Source: Micromonospora sp. MP36 (GTDB lineage: Bacteria; Actinomycetota; Actinomycetes; Mycobacteriales; Micromonosporaceae). From it: a DNA stretch of 64,000 bases. This document shows positions 17,662 through 25,932 of this stretch, one piece after another (the stretch's first letter is position 1; the number at the start of each line of letters is the position of its first letter). The DNA is taken from assembly GCF_008119785.1 (NCBI RefSeq), contig NZ_VSFA01000031.1:1-64000 (forward strand), written 5' to 3'. The notes beneath the pieces are model-generated. The model saw only the letters and a program-made list of their open reading frames with translations. It was not told the DNA's origin and did not search any database. The translations under genes were made by a program, and so were the position numbers.

Positions 17662-18807
17662 TCAGGAGGGTCGTACGTCGGCCGTCGTGCGCAGCAGGTG
17701 CCCGAGGCCGACCAGGGCCGCGTCCGGGCCCGCTACGCTGGCTTCGATGGTCAGGGACTGGGTCATGGACGGTAGGCAGCGCTCGTAGAGCATTCCCCGG
17801 GTCGCGGCCACGTAGACGTCCAGGCTGGACAGCGCGCCGCCGATGACGACGGCGTCGGGGTTGAGGAAGTTGACCAGGCCGGAGAGCGCCACTCCGAGCA
17901 GCCGGCCGGCCTGGCGCACCATGGTCACCACGGTCGGGTCGGCGTCGCTGACCGCCGCCACGATGTCCCGGATCGTGGTCGCCGGCGAACCCTGCTCGGC
18001 CAGTTGGCGGGCGAGGGCGGCACCGCTGGCAACGGTCTCCAGGCAGCCGCGGCTGCCGCAGGAGCAGTGCCGCTCGCCGCTGTCCGCCACGCGTACGTGG
18101 GTGACGTCGCCGCTGAGGCCACGGCCGCCGCGGAAGATCTGTCCGCCGCTGACCAGGCAGGCGCCGATGCCGGTGCCGGCCTTGACATAGATCATGTCGT
18201 CGGACTCCCGGCCCCGGGTGGCGTACTCGCCGATCGCCGCCGCCTTGGCGTCGTTCTCGACGACCACCGGCACCTGGAAGCGTTCGGCGAGGTGGCCTTT
18301 CGCGTCGACGCCGCTCCAGCCGGGCATCCGGGCGGGGCCGACCAGCCGCCCGTCGGGGGACGCGACCGGGCCCGGTAGGGCGACGCCGACCCCGAGCAGC
18401 TCCTGGCCGGCTGCGGTCGCCGCCTGGAGCCGCGCGAACGTCGCCGCGACGACGTCGAACACCTCTTCAGGCCCGGCGGCGATGTCGATCGCCACTTCCT
18501 CGGTGGCGTGCAGCTCTCCGCCGGGCGCGCACAACCCCACCCGGGCGTGCCTGCCGCCCAGCTCTGCGACGGCGAGGACGCCCTTGGTCTCCCGCAGGCG
18601 CAGGATCCGGGGGCGCCGGCCTCCGGTGGACCGACCGACCCCCTCCTCCAGGATGACGCCCTCCTCCAGCAGCCGGCGTACCACGCTGGTGACGGTCGAC
18701 GGGGCGACCTGCAACGCCTCGATGAGGTCGGCGCGCGAGGTCGCCGCACCGCTGGACAGCAGGCTGAGGGTCTGGTCGCGCAGAGTGGCGGAGATCGATG
18801 GTTCCAA
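17662..18807 (-). CDS. ROK family transcriptional regulator
   Basis: A 381-residue regulator with an N-terminal winged helix-turn-helix (residues about 5-65, including TSRADLIEALQVAPSTVTSVVRRL) and a C-terminal ROK sugar-binding domain with YVKAGTGIGACLVSGG and the zinc motif HCSCGSRGCLE. The open frame reaches 19077, but the first part is poor protein. The TTG at 18807 with GGAGAG just upstream gives the usual length. It probably represses both its own operon (M81 peptidase, ROK kinase) and the divergent peptide importer. An 11-base inverted repeat in the shared promoter gap is a candidate operator. The inducer is presumably a sugar or sugar phosphate. Confidence 0.88.
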   Translation of the reverse strand: MEPSISATLRDQTLSLLSSGAATSRADLIEALQVAPSTVTSVVRRLLEEGVILEEGVGRSTGGRRPRILRLRETKGVLAVAELGGRHARVGLCAPGGELHATEEVAIDIAAGPEEVFDVVAATFARLQAATAAGQELLGVGVALPGPVASPDGRLVGPARMPGWSGVDAKGHLAERFQVPVVVENDAKAAAIGEYATRGRESDDMIYVKAGTGIGACLVSGGQIFRGGRGLSGDVTHVRVADSGERHCSCGSRGCLETVASGAALARQLAEQGSPATTIRDIVAAVSDADPTVVTMVRQAGRLLGVALSGLVNFLNPDAVVIGGALSSLDVYVAATRGMLYERCLPSMTQSLTIEASVAGPDAALVGLGHLLRTTADVRPS

Positions 18808-18908
18808 GATGTCTCTCCTTGTTCGGGCGGTCCTCCGGCGGGCCTCAGTCTGTCGCAGTTCCCGAGGCGGGGCGCTCCGGAGTCCACGCGAAGAGCATCG
18901 GAAGATGC

Positions 18909-18947
18909 TTCGCCGACTTAGATCGTACCCTGGCCGAAGTCGGCGAA
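18909..18947. promoter_or_regulatory. Inverted repeat, candidate operator of the ROK regulator
   Basis: The arm TTCGCCGACTT (18909-18919) is repeated inverted and perfectly as AAGTCGGCGAA (18937-18947), with 17 bases between. It lies in the divergent gap, 18 bases upstream of the -35 of the importer promoter. That is a position expected for a regulator site controlling both directions. It could also form a hairpin in the leader of the leftward transcript. Confidence 0.55.
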
Positions 18948-18965
18948 TAAAGAGGGTAAGTTTCG

Positions 18966-18994
18966 TTGACTCCAGACTTCGGCGCGGATACATT
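18966..18994 (+). promoter_or_regulatory. Sigma-70-type promoter of the peptide-importer operon
   Basis: TTGACT at 18966-18971 and TACATT at 18989-18994 are separated by exactly 17 bases, close to the housekeeping consensus of actinobacteria. Transcription would begin near 19001, giving a leader of about 90 bases before the ATG at 19090. GAGGAG precedes that ATG. Confidence 0.7.
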
Positions 18995-19089
18995 CTCCGC
19001 GTCGAACGTCGAGGAGCAGCACCAGGCGGCTGAACGAACGCCGGTAGCGCCCGGAGACGCGGGGCAGTGCACATCAATCGAGGAGATTC

Positions 19090-20895
19090 ATGACGAGCAG
19101 ATTTCCCCGGCGAGCCCTCCGCGGCGCGGTGGCGCTGGCCAGCGCGGTCGCCCTCGGGGCGGGCCTGGTCGCCTGCGGTGGCGGCAGCGGTTCATCGAAG
19201 AACGGCGGTAGTCAGGGCAAGGACACCGTGACCGTCGCCTTCCGTACCCCCAACTGGATCCTGCCGATCTCGGCACCCGGCTTCACGCAGGGCGAGAACG
19301 CCATCTTCGGCCAGGCGCTGTACCGGTCCCTCTACCAGTACAAGCTGGACGGCACCGCGCAGTACAACATCGACCCGCAGCGCTCGATGGCCGAGCCGCC
19401 GGTGGTGAGCGACGGCGGCAAGACGCTGACCATCACGCTGAAGGACAACACCTGGTCCGACGGCAAGCCCGTCACCACCAAGGACATCCAGTTCTGGTAC
19501 GACCTGGTCACCGCGAACAAGGACAAGTGGGCGTCCTACCGGGCCGGCGGCCTGCCGGACAACATCGCGCAGTGGTCGGTCAAGGACGACAAGACCTTCT
19601 CGATCACCACCACGAAGGTCTACAACACCGCCTGGTTCGTGGACAACCAGCTCAACAAGATCACCCCGATGCCGGAGCACGTCTGGGACAAGGACTCCGC
19701 CACCGCGGCCGTGAGCAACCTGGCCAGCACGCCGGAGGGCGCGAAGAAGGTCTTCGACTTCCTCACTGCGGCCGCCAAGGACCCCAAGACGTACGACTCC
19801 AACGAGCTGTGGAAGGTCAACAGCGGCCCGTGGAAGCTGGACAAGTACGTGCCGAACGGTGAGGTGACCCTCGCCGCCCAGCCGAACTACTCCGGCGTGG
19901 ACAAGCCGAAGCTGAAGAAGATCGTGCTCCGGCCGTTCACCGGCGACGACGCCGAGTTCAACGTGCTGCGCGCCGGTGACATCGACTACGGGTACGTGCC
20001 GGCGGCCAACCTGTCCCAGGAGAGCTACCTCAAGTCCAAGAACTACACGGTCTCACCGTGGTACGGCTGGTCGGTCACCTACCTGCAGCTGAACTTCAAC
20101 AACCCGAAGACCGGGGTGCTGTTCAAGCAGCCGTACCTGCGGCAGTCGCTGCAGATGCTCATCGACCAGCCGACCATCAGCAAGGTGATCTGGTCCGGCA
20201 CCGCCGCGCCGACCTGCGGCCCGGTGCCGGCCAAGCCGGGCACCAACGGCACCGACGCCGCCGGCTGCGCGTACTCCTTCGACCCGGCCAAGGCCAAGGA
20301 ACTGCTGGAGAGCCACGGCTGGAAGGTGACCCCGGACGGGCAGACCACCTGCCAGTCGCCGGGCACCGGACCGAACCAGTGCGGCGACGGCATCGCCGCC
20401 GGCGCGGCGCTGAACTTCACCGTGACCAGCCAGACCGGTTTCGCCGCCACGACCAAGATGTTCGCCGAGATCAAGTCGCAGATGGCCAAGCTCGGTATCC
20501 AGCTGACCATCAAGGAGGTGCCCGACTCGGTCGCGGTCACCCCGGCCTGCAAGCCGACGGAAGCCACCTGCTCGTGGGACATGTCCTTCTTCGGCTCGCA
20601 GGGCAGCTGGTACTACCCGGCGTTCGCCAGCGGCGAGCGGCTCTTCGCCACCGGCGCCCCGGTCAACCTGGGCAGCTACAGCAACCCCGAGGCCGACAAG
20701 CTCATCGAGGCCACGCAGTTCTCCGGCGACGAGAGCGCGCTCAAGGCGTACAACGACTTCCTCGCCAAGGACCTGCCGGTGCTCTGGATGCCGAACCCGG
20801 TGTTCCAGGTCTCGGCGTACCGGTCCGGCCTGCAGGGCGTCGAGCCGCAGGACCCGATGAACTTCATGTACTTCCAGGACTGGTCCTGGAAGTGA
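19090..20895 (+). CDS. Peptide ABC transporter substrate-binding lipoprotein (SBP family 5)
   Basis: A 601-residue lipoprotein. A signal peptide with Arg residues and a hydrophobic core ends in the lipobox LVAC at residues about 22-25, followed by a Gly/Ser-rich linker. The mature part is an SBP_bac_5 (OppA/DppA) domain: FGQALYRSLYQYKLDG, the family signature region SDGGKTLTITLKDNTWSDGKPVTTKDI, and the C-terminal AYNDFLAKDLPVLWM. Several Cys-containing insertions (APTCGPVPAKPG, CKPTEATCSWD) suggest disulfides in the binding lobes. It delivers oligopeptides or similar ligands to the permeases encoded next. It is the first gene of a five-gene rightward operon. Confidence 0.93.
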   Translation: MTSRFPRRALRGAVALASAVALGAGLVACGGGSGSSKNGGSQGKDTVTVAFRTPNWILPISAPGFTQGENAIFGQALYRSLYQYKLDGTAQYNIDPQRSMAEPPVVSDGGKTLTITLKDNTWSDGKPVTTKDIQFWYDLVTANKDKWASYRAGGLPDNIAQWSVKDDKTFSITTTKVYNTAWFVDNQLNKITPMPEHVWDKDSATAAVSNLASTPEGAKKVFDFLTAAAKDPKTYDSNELWKVNSGPWKLDKYVPNGEVTLAAQPNYSGVDKPKLKKIVLRPFTGDDAEFNVLRAGDIDYGYVPAANLSQESYLKSKNYTVSPWYGWSVTYLQLNFNNPKTGVLFKQPYLRQSLQMLIDQPTISKVIWSGTAAPTCGPVPAKPGTNGTDAAGCAYSFDPAKAKELLESHGWKVTPDGQTTCQSPGTGPNQCGDGIAAGAALNFTVTSQTGFAATTKMFAEIKSQMAKLGIQLTIKEVPDSVAVTPACKPTEATCSWDMSFFGSQGSWYYPAFASGERLFATGAPVNLGSYSNPEADKLIEATQFSGDESALKAYNDFLAKDLPVLWMPNPVFQVSAYRSGLQGVEPQDPMNFMYFQDWSWK

Positions 20896-20972
20896 CCGAT
20901 CACTGACCGTCCCGGCCCCGGCGGCGCCCACCGCGCCGCCGGGGCCCCGACCGGGGAGGAGGAACCGCCCAG

Positions 20973-21932
20973 GTGGTCCGGTACCTCATCACGCGCTTGG
21001 GCCAGGCCCTCATCGTCGTCGTGCTCGTCACGGTGATCGCGTTCCTCATCCTGCACCTGCTGCCCGGGGGCGCCGCACGGGCCACCCTCGGCAAGGAGGC
21101 GACGCTGGAGCAGTTGGCGGCGTTCAACCACGACATGGGCTACGACCGGCCCTGGATCCAGCAGTACGGCATGTACGTGCAGCGCCTGCTGCACGGCGAC
21201 CTCGGCTACTCGTACCAGCTCAACCAGTCGGTCGTCGAGGCGATCAGCCAGCGACTGCCGAAAACCATGGTGTTGTCGCTGCTGTCGACCCTGCTCGCCA
21301 TCGTGCTGGCGATCCCGCTCGGGGTGATCCAGGCGGTACGCCGCAACCGCTGGCCCGACTACGCCATCACCTCGCTGTCGCTGCTGGCGTACGCCACGCC
21401 CATCTTCTTCATGGGCCTCATGATGATCATCCTGTTCTCGCAGGTCTGGCCGATCCTGCCGCCGGAAGCGCCACAGGGGTTCACAGTGGCGGAGGTGCTC
21501 GCCGATCCGGCCGGGCTGATCCTGCCCACGGTCACCCTCGCCATCGTCACCATCGCGGTCTACTCGCGGTACGTACGCTCCGCCATGGTCGACAACCTCA
21601 ACGAGAACTACGTCCGCACCGCCCGCAGCAAGGGCCTCTCCGAGCGGCGGGTCGTGCTGCGGCACACGCTGCGCAACGGACTGTTCCCGGTCATCACGCT
21701 GCTCGGCATGTACCTGCCCGCGCTGTTCAGCGGGGCGCTGGTCGTCGAGTCGCTGTTCAACTTCCCCGGCATGGGGCAGCTGTTCTGGCAGGCGGCACTG
21801 AAGCGCGACTTCCCGATCCTGCTCGGGGTCACCGTCATCATCTCGATCGCGACGGTCGTCGGCGCCCTCGTCGCCGACCTGCTCTACGCCGCCGTCGATC
21901 CCCGGGTCCGACTCCGCGGGAGCACGTCATGA
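20973..21932 (+). CDS. Peptide ABC transporter permease, DppB-like
   Basis: A 319-residue inner membrane permease with six predicted helices. It starts with the family N-terminus VRYLITRLGQALIVVVLVTV, has the long loop with LGKEATLEQLAAF, and the BPD_transp_1 coupling region near residues 210-235 (RTARSKGLSERRVVLRHTLRNG, which contains the EAA-like loop that contacts the ATPase). The GTG start is preceded by GGGGAGGAGG. Its stop overlaps the start of the partner permease gene by four bases, showing translational coupling. Confidence 0.93.
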   Translation: MVRYLITRLGQALIVVVLVTVIAFLILHLLPGGAARATLGKEATLEQLAAFNHDMGYDRPWIQQYGMYVQRLLHGDLGYSYQLNQSVVEAISQRLPKTMVLSLLSTLLAIVLAIPLGVIQAVRRNRWPDYAITSLSLLAYATPIFFMGLMMIILFSQVWPILPPEAPQGFTVAEVLADPAGLILPTVTLAIVTIAVYSRYVRSAMVDNLNENYVRTARSKGLSERRVVLRHTLRNGLFPVITLLGMYLPALFSGALVVESLFNFPGMGQLFWQAALKRDFPILLGVTVIISIATVVGALVADLLYAAVDPRVRLRGSTS

Positions 21933-22852
21933 CCACACTCTCCGAGGCGGTCCGCCCAGGTGCCGCCCCCGACCAGCCGGCCGACGCGGCCGAGGCCCCG
22001 GTGCGCGGCCTCTGGCGGCAGGGACTGGTCGTCTTCTGCGAGAACCGGCTCGCCCTGGTCGGCCTGGGCCTGTTCGTCCTGCTGGCCGCGGTCTGCTTCC
22101 TCGGCCCGCTCTTCTACCACACCGACCAGGTGCACACGGACCTCACCGCCGTCCACCTGGCCCCGGGTGAGCAGGGGCATCCGCTCGGCACCGACGGGGT
22201 CGGCTACGACCAGCTGGGGCGGCTCATGCTCGGCGGTCAGACCTCGATCATCGTCGGGCTCGCGGCCGGGATCCTCGCCACCGCCCTGGGCACGCTCTGG
22301 GGCGCCGTCGCCGGGTTCGTCGGCGGATGGATGGACGCGGCGATGATGCGGGTGGTCGACGCGATGATGTCGATCCCGTCGCTGTTCCTGTTCATGCTGC
22401 TCGCCGCCATCGTCACCCCGAGCGTGCCGATGCTCATCCTCATCATCGGCGCCTTCGCCTGGCTGGGGCCGGCCCGGCTGGTCCGGGGCGAAGCACTGAC
22501 CCTGCGCTCCCGCGAGTACGTCCAGGCCATGCGGGGCATGGGCGGCACCGGCGGCCGGGCGGTGCGCCGGCACATCGTGCCGAACGCCATCGGGACCGTG
22601 ATCGTCAACGCGACCTTCCAGGTCGCCGACGCGATCCTCTACGTCGCGTACCTGTCCTTCCTCGGCCTCGGCGTCCCCCCGCCCGCGGCGAACTGGGGCG
22701 GGATGCTCTCCGACGGCCTCGCGGACACCTACAGCGGCCACTGGTGGCTGCTGTACCCGCCCGGAATCGCCATCATCCTCATCGTCCTCGCCTTCAACTT
22801 CATCGGCGACGGGCTGAGGGACGCCTTCGAGGTCCGCCTCCGGCGACGCTGA
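21929..22852 (+). CDS. Peptide ABC transporter permease, DppC-like
   Basis: A 307-residue second permease. An N-terminal OppC_N-type segment (ALVGLGLFVLLAAVCFLGPLF) is followed by the extracytoplasmic stretch HPLGTDGVGYDQLGRLMLGG characteristic of DppC, then the BPD_transp_1 domain with EYVQAMRGMGGTGGRAVRRH as the ATPase-coupling helix. About six helices. The ATG overlaps the DppB stop (ATGA). It forms the channel with the preceding permease. Confidence 0.93.
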   Translation: MTTLSEAVRPGAAPDQPADAAEAPVRGLWRQGLVVFCENRLALVGLGLFVLLAAVCFLGPLFYHTDQVHTDLTAVHLAPGEQGHPLGTDGVGYDQLGRLMLGGQTSIIVGLAAGILATALGTLWGAVAGFVGGWMDAAMMRVVDAMMSIPSLFLFMLLAAIVTPSVPMLILIIGAFAWLGPARLVRGEALTLRSREYVQAMRGMGGTGGRAVRRHIVPNAIGTVIVNATFQVADAILYVAYLSFLGLGVPPPAANWGGMLSDGLADTYSGHWWLLYPPGIAIILIVLAFNFIGDGLRDAFEVRLRRR

Positions 22853-22865
22853 GCAGGAGCAGAAA

Positions 22866-24989
22866 ATGAGCGAATCGACCGTTCGGAAGTCGTCGGCCGG
22901 GCAGCCGGCAGCGGTTCAGCCCTTGCTGGAACTGCGCGATCTCGACACCGACATCGCGCTGCGCCGCGGTACGGTGCACGCCCTCGACGGGGTCAGTCTC
23001 GAGGTCATGCCGGGGGAGACCCTCGGAGTCGTCGGCGAGTCGGGCAGCGGCAAGACGATGACGGCCCTGTCGATCATGGGTCTGCTGCCGCCCGGCGGCC
23101 GGGTCTCCGGCGGGCAGATCCTCTTCGAGGGCCGGGACCTGCGATCGTTGCCGGCCGACGAGGTACGCCGGACCCGTGGTGTCCGGATGGGCATGGTCTT
23201 CCAGGACCCGCTCACCTCGCTCAACCCGACCATGCGGATCGGGGTCCAGGTCGCCGAACCGCTGCGGGTGCACGAGCGAGTCGGCAGGGCGGAGGCCCGG
23301 GACCGGGCCATCGAGATCCTGCGCCGGGTCGGCATGCCGCGCCCGGAGCGGATCGTCGACAACTACCCGCACGAACTGTCCGGCGGGATGCGGCAACGGG
23401 TCGCCATCGCGATGGCGCTGGTCTGCTCCCCACGCCTGCTCATCGCCGACGAGCCGACCACGGCGCTCGACGTCACCACGCAACGGCAGATCCTCGAACT
23501 CATCGACGACCTGCGGGAAGAGTTCGGGATGGCCGTCATCCTGGTCACCCATGACCTGGGAGTGATCGCCGGCCGCGCCGACCGGGTCGCCGTCATGTAC
23601 GCCGGACGGGTGGTGGAGACCGCCGCGACCGAGCAGCTGTTCCGCTCGCCCCGGCACCGCTACACCGAGGCGTTGTTGGAGGCGCTCCCCGAGTCGGCGA
23701 TCCGGGAATCCGGCGCACACGCCCGGCTCTACAGCATCCCAGGACTGCCGCCGGACCTGTCCCGGCCCCTGACCGGCTGCCGGTTCGCGCCACGCTGCCG
23801 GCACGTCACCGACGAGTGCCGGACCACCGACGTGACCCTGTCGACCGGCGAGCACCAGCACGCCTGTCTGCACCCGGTGCCCGCGGCGCCCGCCGCACCG
23901 GTCACCCTGCCGGCCCCGGTACGGGTCGAGCCGGCGCCGGAGCCGGCAGCCACGACGGCCAAAGCGGGCCAGCCGGCGGCGACGCCGGTCCTGTCGGTGC
24001 GGGAACTGGTCAAGAACTACGCGGCGCACGGCGGTGGGCTGCTGCGCCGGACCGCCGGACAGGTGAGCGCCGTGGCAGGTGTCTCGTTCGAGGTAGGCCC
24101 GGGGGAGACCTTCGGGCTGGTCGGCGAGTCCGGCTGCGGCAAGTCCACCGTGGGACGGCTGGCCGTCGGGCTGGAGCGGCCGACCGCCGGGCAGATCATG
24201 CTGGACGGCGTGGACATCGCCAGCCTGACCGGGCGGGAACGCCGCCGGATGCACCGGCAGGTCCAACTGATGTTCCAGGACAGCTACGCCGCGATGAACC
24301 CACGGATGCGCGTCGACGCCATCCTCGCCGAACCGCTGGAAATCCAGAAGGTGGGCGACGGGACGGCCCGGCGGGCGCGGATCGCCACCCTCCTCGACCA
24401 GGTGGGACTGTCGCGGCGGGTCCTCGAGCGCTACCCCCACGAGTTCTCCGGCGGCCAGCTGCAGCGCATCGGGCTGGCCCGGTCGCTGGCCCTGCAACCC
24501 CGGCTGATCGTCGGGGACGAGCCGGTGAGCGCGTTGGACGTGTCGATCCAGGCGCAGGTCCTCAACCTCATGCGGGATCTGCAGCGTGAGCTTGGCCTGG
24601 CGTACGTCTTCATCAGCCACGACCTGTCCGTCGTCGACTACATGGCCGACCGGATCGGCGTCATGTACCTCGGCAAGCTCGTCGAGGTCGGTCCCGCCCG
24701 GGACGTGGTCCGAGCCGCCCGGCACCCGTACACGCAGGCGCTCATCGACGCCGTCCCCTCCATCACGCCGAACGCCACGGCCGCGCGCGACGGCGTCACC
24801 ATCCGAGGTGAGCTGCCCAGCGCGGTGAACCCGCCCACCGGGTGCCGATTCCGGACCCGCTGCCCCCTGGCGCAGGAGATCTGCGAGACGGAACCGCCGC
24901 TGGCCGGCGACGGGCACCAGGTGGCCTGCCACTTCCCGCTGCGGCCGGAGTCGAGCGAGGCGTCCGCCCGGGCCGGGGCGGCCGCATGA
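22866..24989 (+). CDS. Peptide ABC transporter ATP-binding protein, fused DppD-DppF
   Basis: A 707-residue protein holding both ATPases of the importer, which are normally two proteins. First half: Walker A GESGSGKTM near residue 57, signature LSGGMRQRVAIAMAL, Walker B LLIADEPTTALD, and an oligopeptide C-terminal domain with the Cys cluster GCRFAPRCRHVTDEC. An Ala/Pro linker covers about residues 340-375. Second half: GESGCGKSTVGR, FSGGQLQRIGLARSL, LIVGDEPVSALD, and a second Cys cluster TGCRFRTRCPLAQEIC that may bind an iron-sulfur or zinc site as in DppD. It powers uptake through the two preceding permeases. The stop codon lies inside a short repeat unit. Confidence 0.93.
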   Translation: MSESTVRKSSAGQPAAVQPLLELRDLDTDIALRRGTVHALDGVSLEVMPGETLGVVGESGSGKTMTALSIMGLLPPGGRVSGGQILFEGRDLRSLPADEVRRTRGVRMGMVFQDPLTSLNPTMRIGVQVAEPLRVHERVGRAEARDRAIEILRRVGMPRPERIVDNYPHELSGGMRQRVAIAMALVCSPRLLIADEPTTALDVTTQRQILELIDDLREEFGMAVILVTHDLGVIAGRADRVAVMYAGRVVETAATEQLFRSPRHRYTEALLEALPESAIRESGAHARLYSIPGLPPDLSRPLTGCRFAPRCRHVTDECRTTDVTLSTGEHQHACLHPVPAAPAAPVTLPAPVRVEPAPEPAATTAKAGQPAATPVLSVRELVKNYAAHGGGLLRRTAGQVSAVAGVSFEVGPGETFGLVGESGCGKSTVGRLAVGLERPTAGQIMLDGVDIASLTGRERRRMHRQVQLMFQDSYAAMNPRMRVDAILAEPLEIQKVGDGTARRARIATLLDQVGLSRRVLERYPHEFSGGQLQRIGLARSLALQPRLIVGDEPVSALDVSIQAQVLNLMRDLQRELGLAYVFISHDLSVVDYMADRIGVMYLGKLVEVGPARDVVRAARHPYTQALIDAVPSITPNATAARDGVTIRGELPSAVNPPTGCRFRTRCPLAQEICETEPPLAGDGHQVACHFPLRPESSEASARAGAAA

Positions 24990-25055
24990 CCGAGCGGAGC
25001 GAGGTCATCAACAGACTCAGCCCCACGGGTCAGGCCGATGACGAGCGAAGCGAGG
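24986..25055. repeat. Two short GAGCGRAGCGAGG repeat units at the dppDF/cutC junction
   Basis: ATGACCGAGCGGAGCGAGG (from 24986) and ATGACGAGCGAAGCGAGG (25038-25055) are two related copies about 52 bases apart. The first ends GGTCAT, giving 6-base inverted ends (ATGACC/GGTCAT). It supplies the stop codon of the ATPase gene, and the second copy places GAGGAGG in front of cutC. Such GAGCGAAGCGAGG elements look like a dispersed REP-type family in this kind of genome; that they are dispersed is recalled and not tested here. Confidence 0.55.
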
Positions 25056-25062
25056 AGGCGGC

Positions 25063-25761
25063 ATGACCACGGTGGAGATCTGTGTGAGTGACGTGCCGAC
25101 CGCGCTGGTGGCCGAGACGGCCGGGGCCGACCGGGTGGAACTCTGTGCCGATCTCGGGCAGGGCGGCACCACCCCCAGCCTGGGGACCGTCGAGGTCGCC
25201 CTGCGGACGTTGCGCAGGGTGGGGGTACGGGTCATGGTCCGTCCCCGGGGCGGCGACTTCCGGGTGAGCGAGATCGAGGAGCAGGTCATGCTCGCCGACA
25301 TCGCGGCCATCCGCGGCCTGCCCAATCCGTACGGTCTCGCGGTCGGGGTGGTGGTCGGTGCGGTCACCGCCGACGGTGGCCTTGACCTGACGGTGCTGCG
25401 GCGCCTGGTCGAGGCGGCGGGGCCGCTGCCGGTGACCGTGCACAAGGCCTTCGACGAGGTCGGCGACCAGCTGAAGGCGATCGAGGAGATCATCGATCTC
25501 GGGGCCGACGCGGTGCTCACCTCGGGCGCGGCGCCCACCGCGCTGGCCGGCGCCGCGCGGATCGCCGCGCTGCGGCAGCGGGCCGGCGACCGGTTGCGGG
25601 TGATCGCCGGCGGCGGCATCCGATCGCACAACGTCCGGCAGGTGCTCGCGGAGACCGGGGCGCGGGAGGTGCACCTGCGGGCACCGGTGCGGCGCGACGG
25701 ACGCGAGGCCACGGACGGCGACGAGGTTCGCCGGGTCGTCGCCGCCACGCGTGCCCGTTGA
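25063..25761 (+). CDS. cutC: Copper homeostasis protein CutC family
   Basis: A 232-residue TIM-barrel protein of the CutC family. It begins VEICVSDVPTALVAETAGADRVELCADLGQGG and contains the conserved segments VRVMVRPRGGDF, VTVHKAFDEV, LGADAVLTSG and VIAGGGIR. The family was linked to copper tolerance, but its enzymatic reaction is unsettled. It is the last gene of the importer operon, which suggests a role tied to the imported substrate rather than to copper. A ribosome site GCGAGGAGG, supplied by a repeat unit, precedes the ATG. Confidence 0.9.
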   Translation: MTTVEICVSDVPTALVAETAGADRVELCADLGQGGTTPSLGTVEVALRTLRRVGVRVMVRPRGGDFRVSEIEEQVMLADIAAIRGLPNPYGLAVGVVVGAVTADGGLDLTVLRRLVEAAGPLPVTVHKAFDEVGDQLKAIEEIIDLGADAVLTSGAAPTALAGAARIAALRQRAGDRLRVIAGGGIRSHNVRQVLAETGAREVHLRAPVRRDGREATDGDEVRRVVAATRAR

Positions 25762-25881
25762 CGGGTCTGCCCAGCGGAGTGGCCGACCCCGGGCCAGCGG
25801 CCCATGGCGGCGCGGCGATCACGAGTTGACCGGTCAGGAGTGGGGTCATCGGTCCTTCGTGCCGGGCGGCGGGTGCCCTGC

Positions 25882-25915
25882 GCTCCGCCCGGCCGCCGGG
25901 GCGGCCGAGCGGAGC
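25882..25915. terminator. Hairpin terminator between convergent cutC and alcohol dehydrogenase genes
   Basis: The 15-base arms GCTCCGCCCGGCCGC and GCGGCCGAGCGGAGC pair with one mismatch across a loop of four bases. The stem sits between two convergent genes and can end both transcripts. Confidence 0.72.
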
Positions 25916-25932
25916 CGGTGCGGGGACCTCGG

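Noticed and set aside
22800-24932. A 710-codon minus-strand frame opposite the Dpp ATPase gene
   Set aside because: It mirrors the ATPase gene and has no recognised motif; the plus strand has intact Walker A, signature and Walker B motifs twice.
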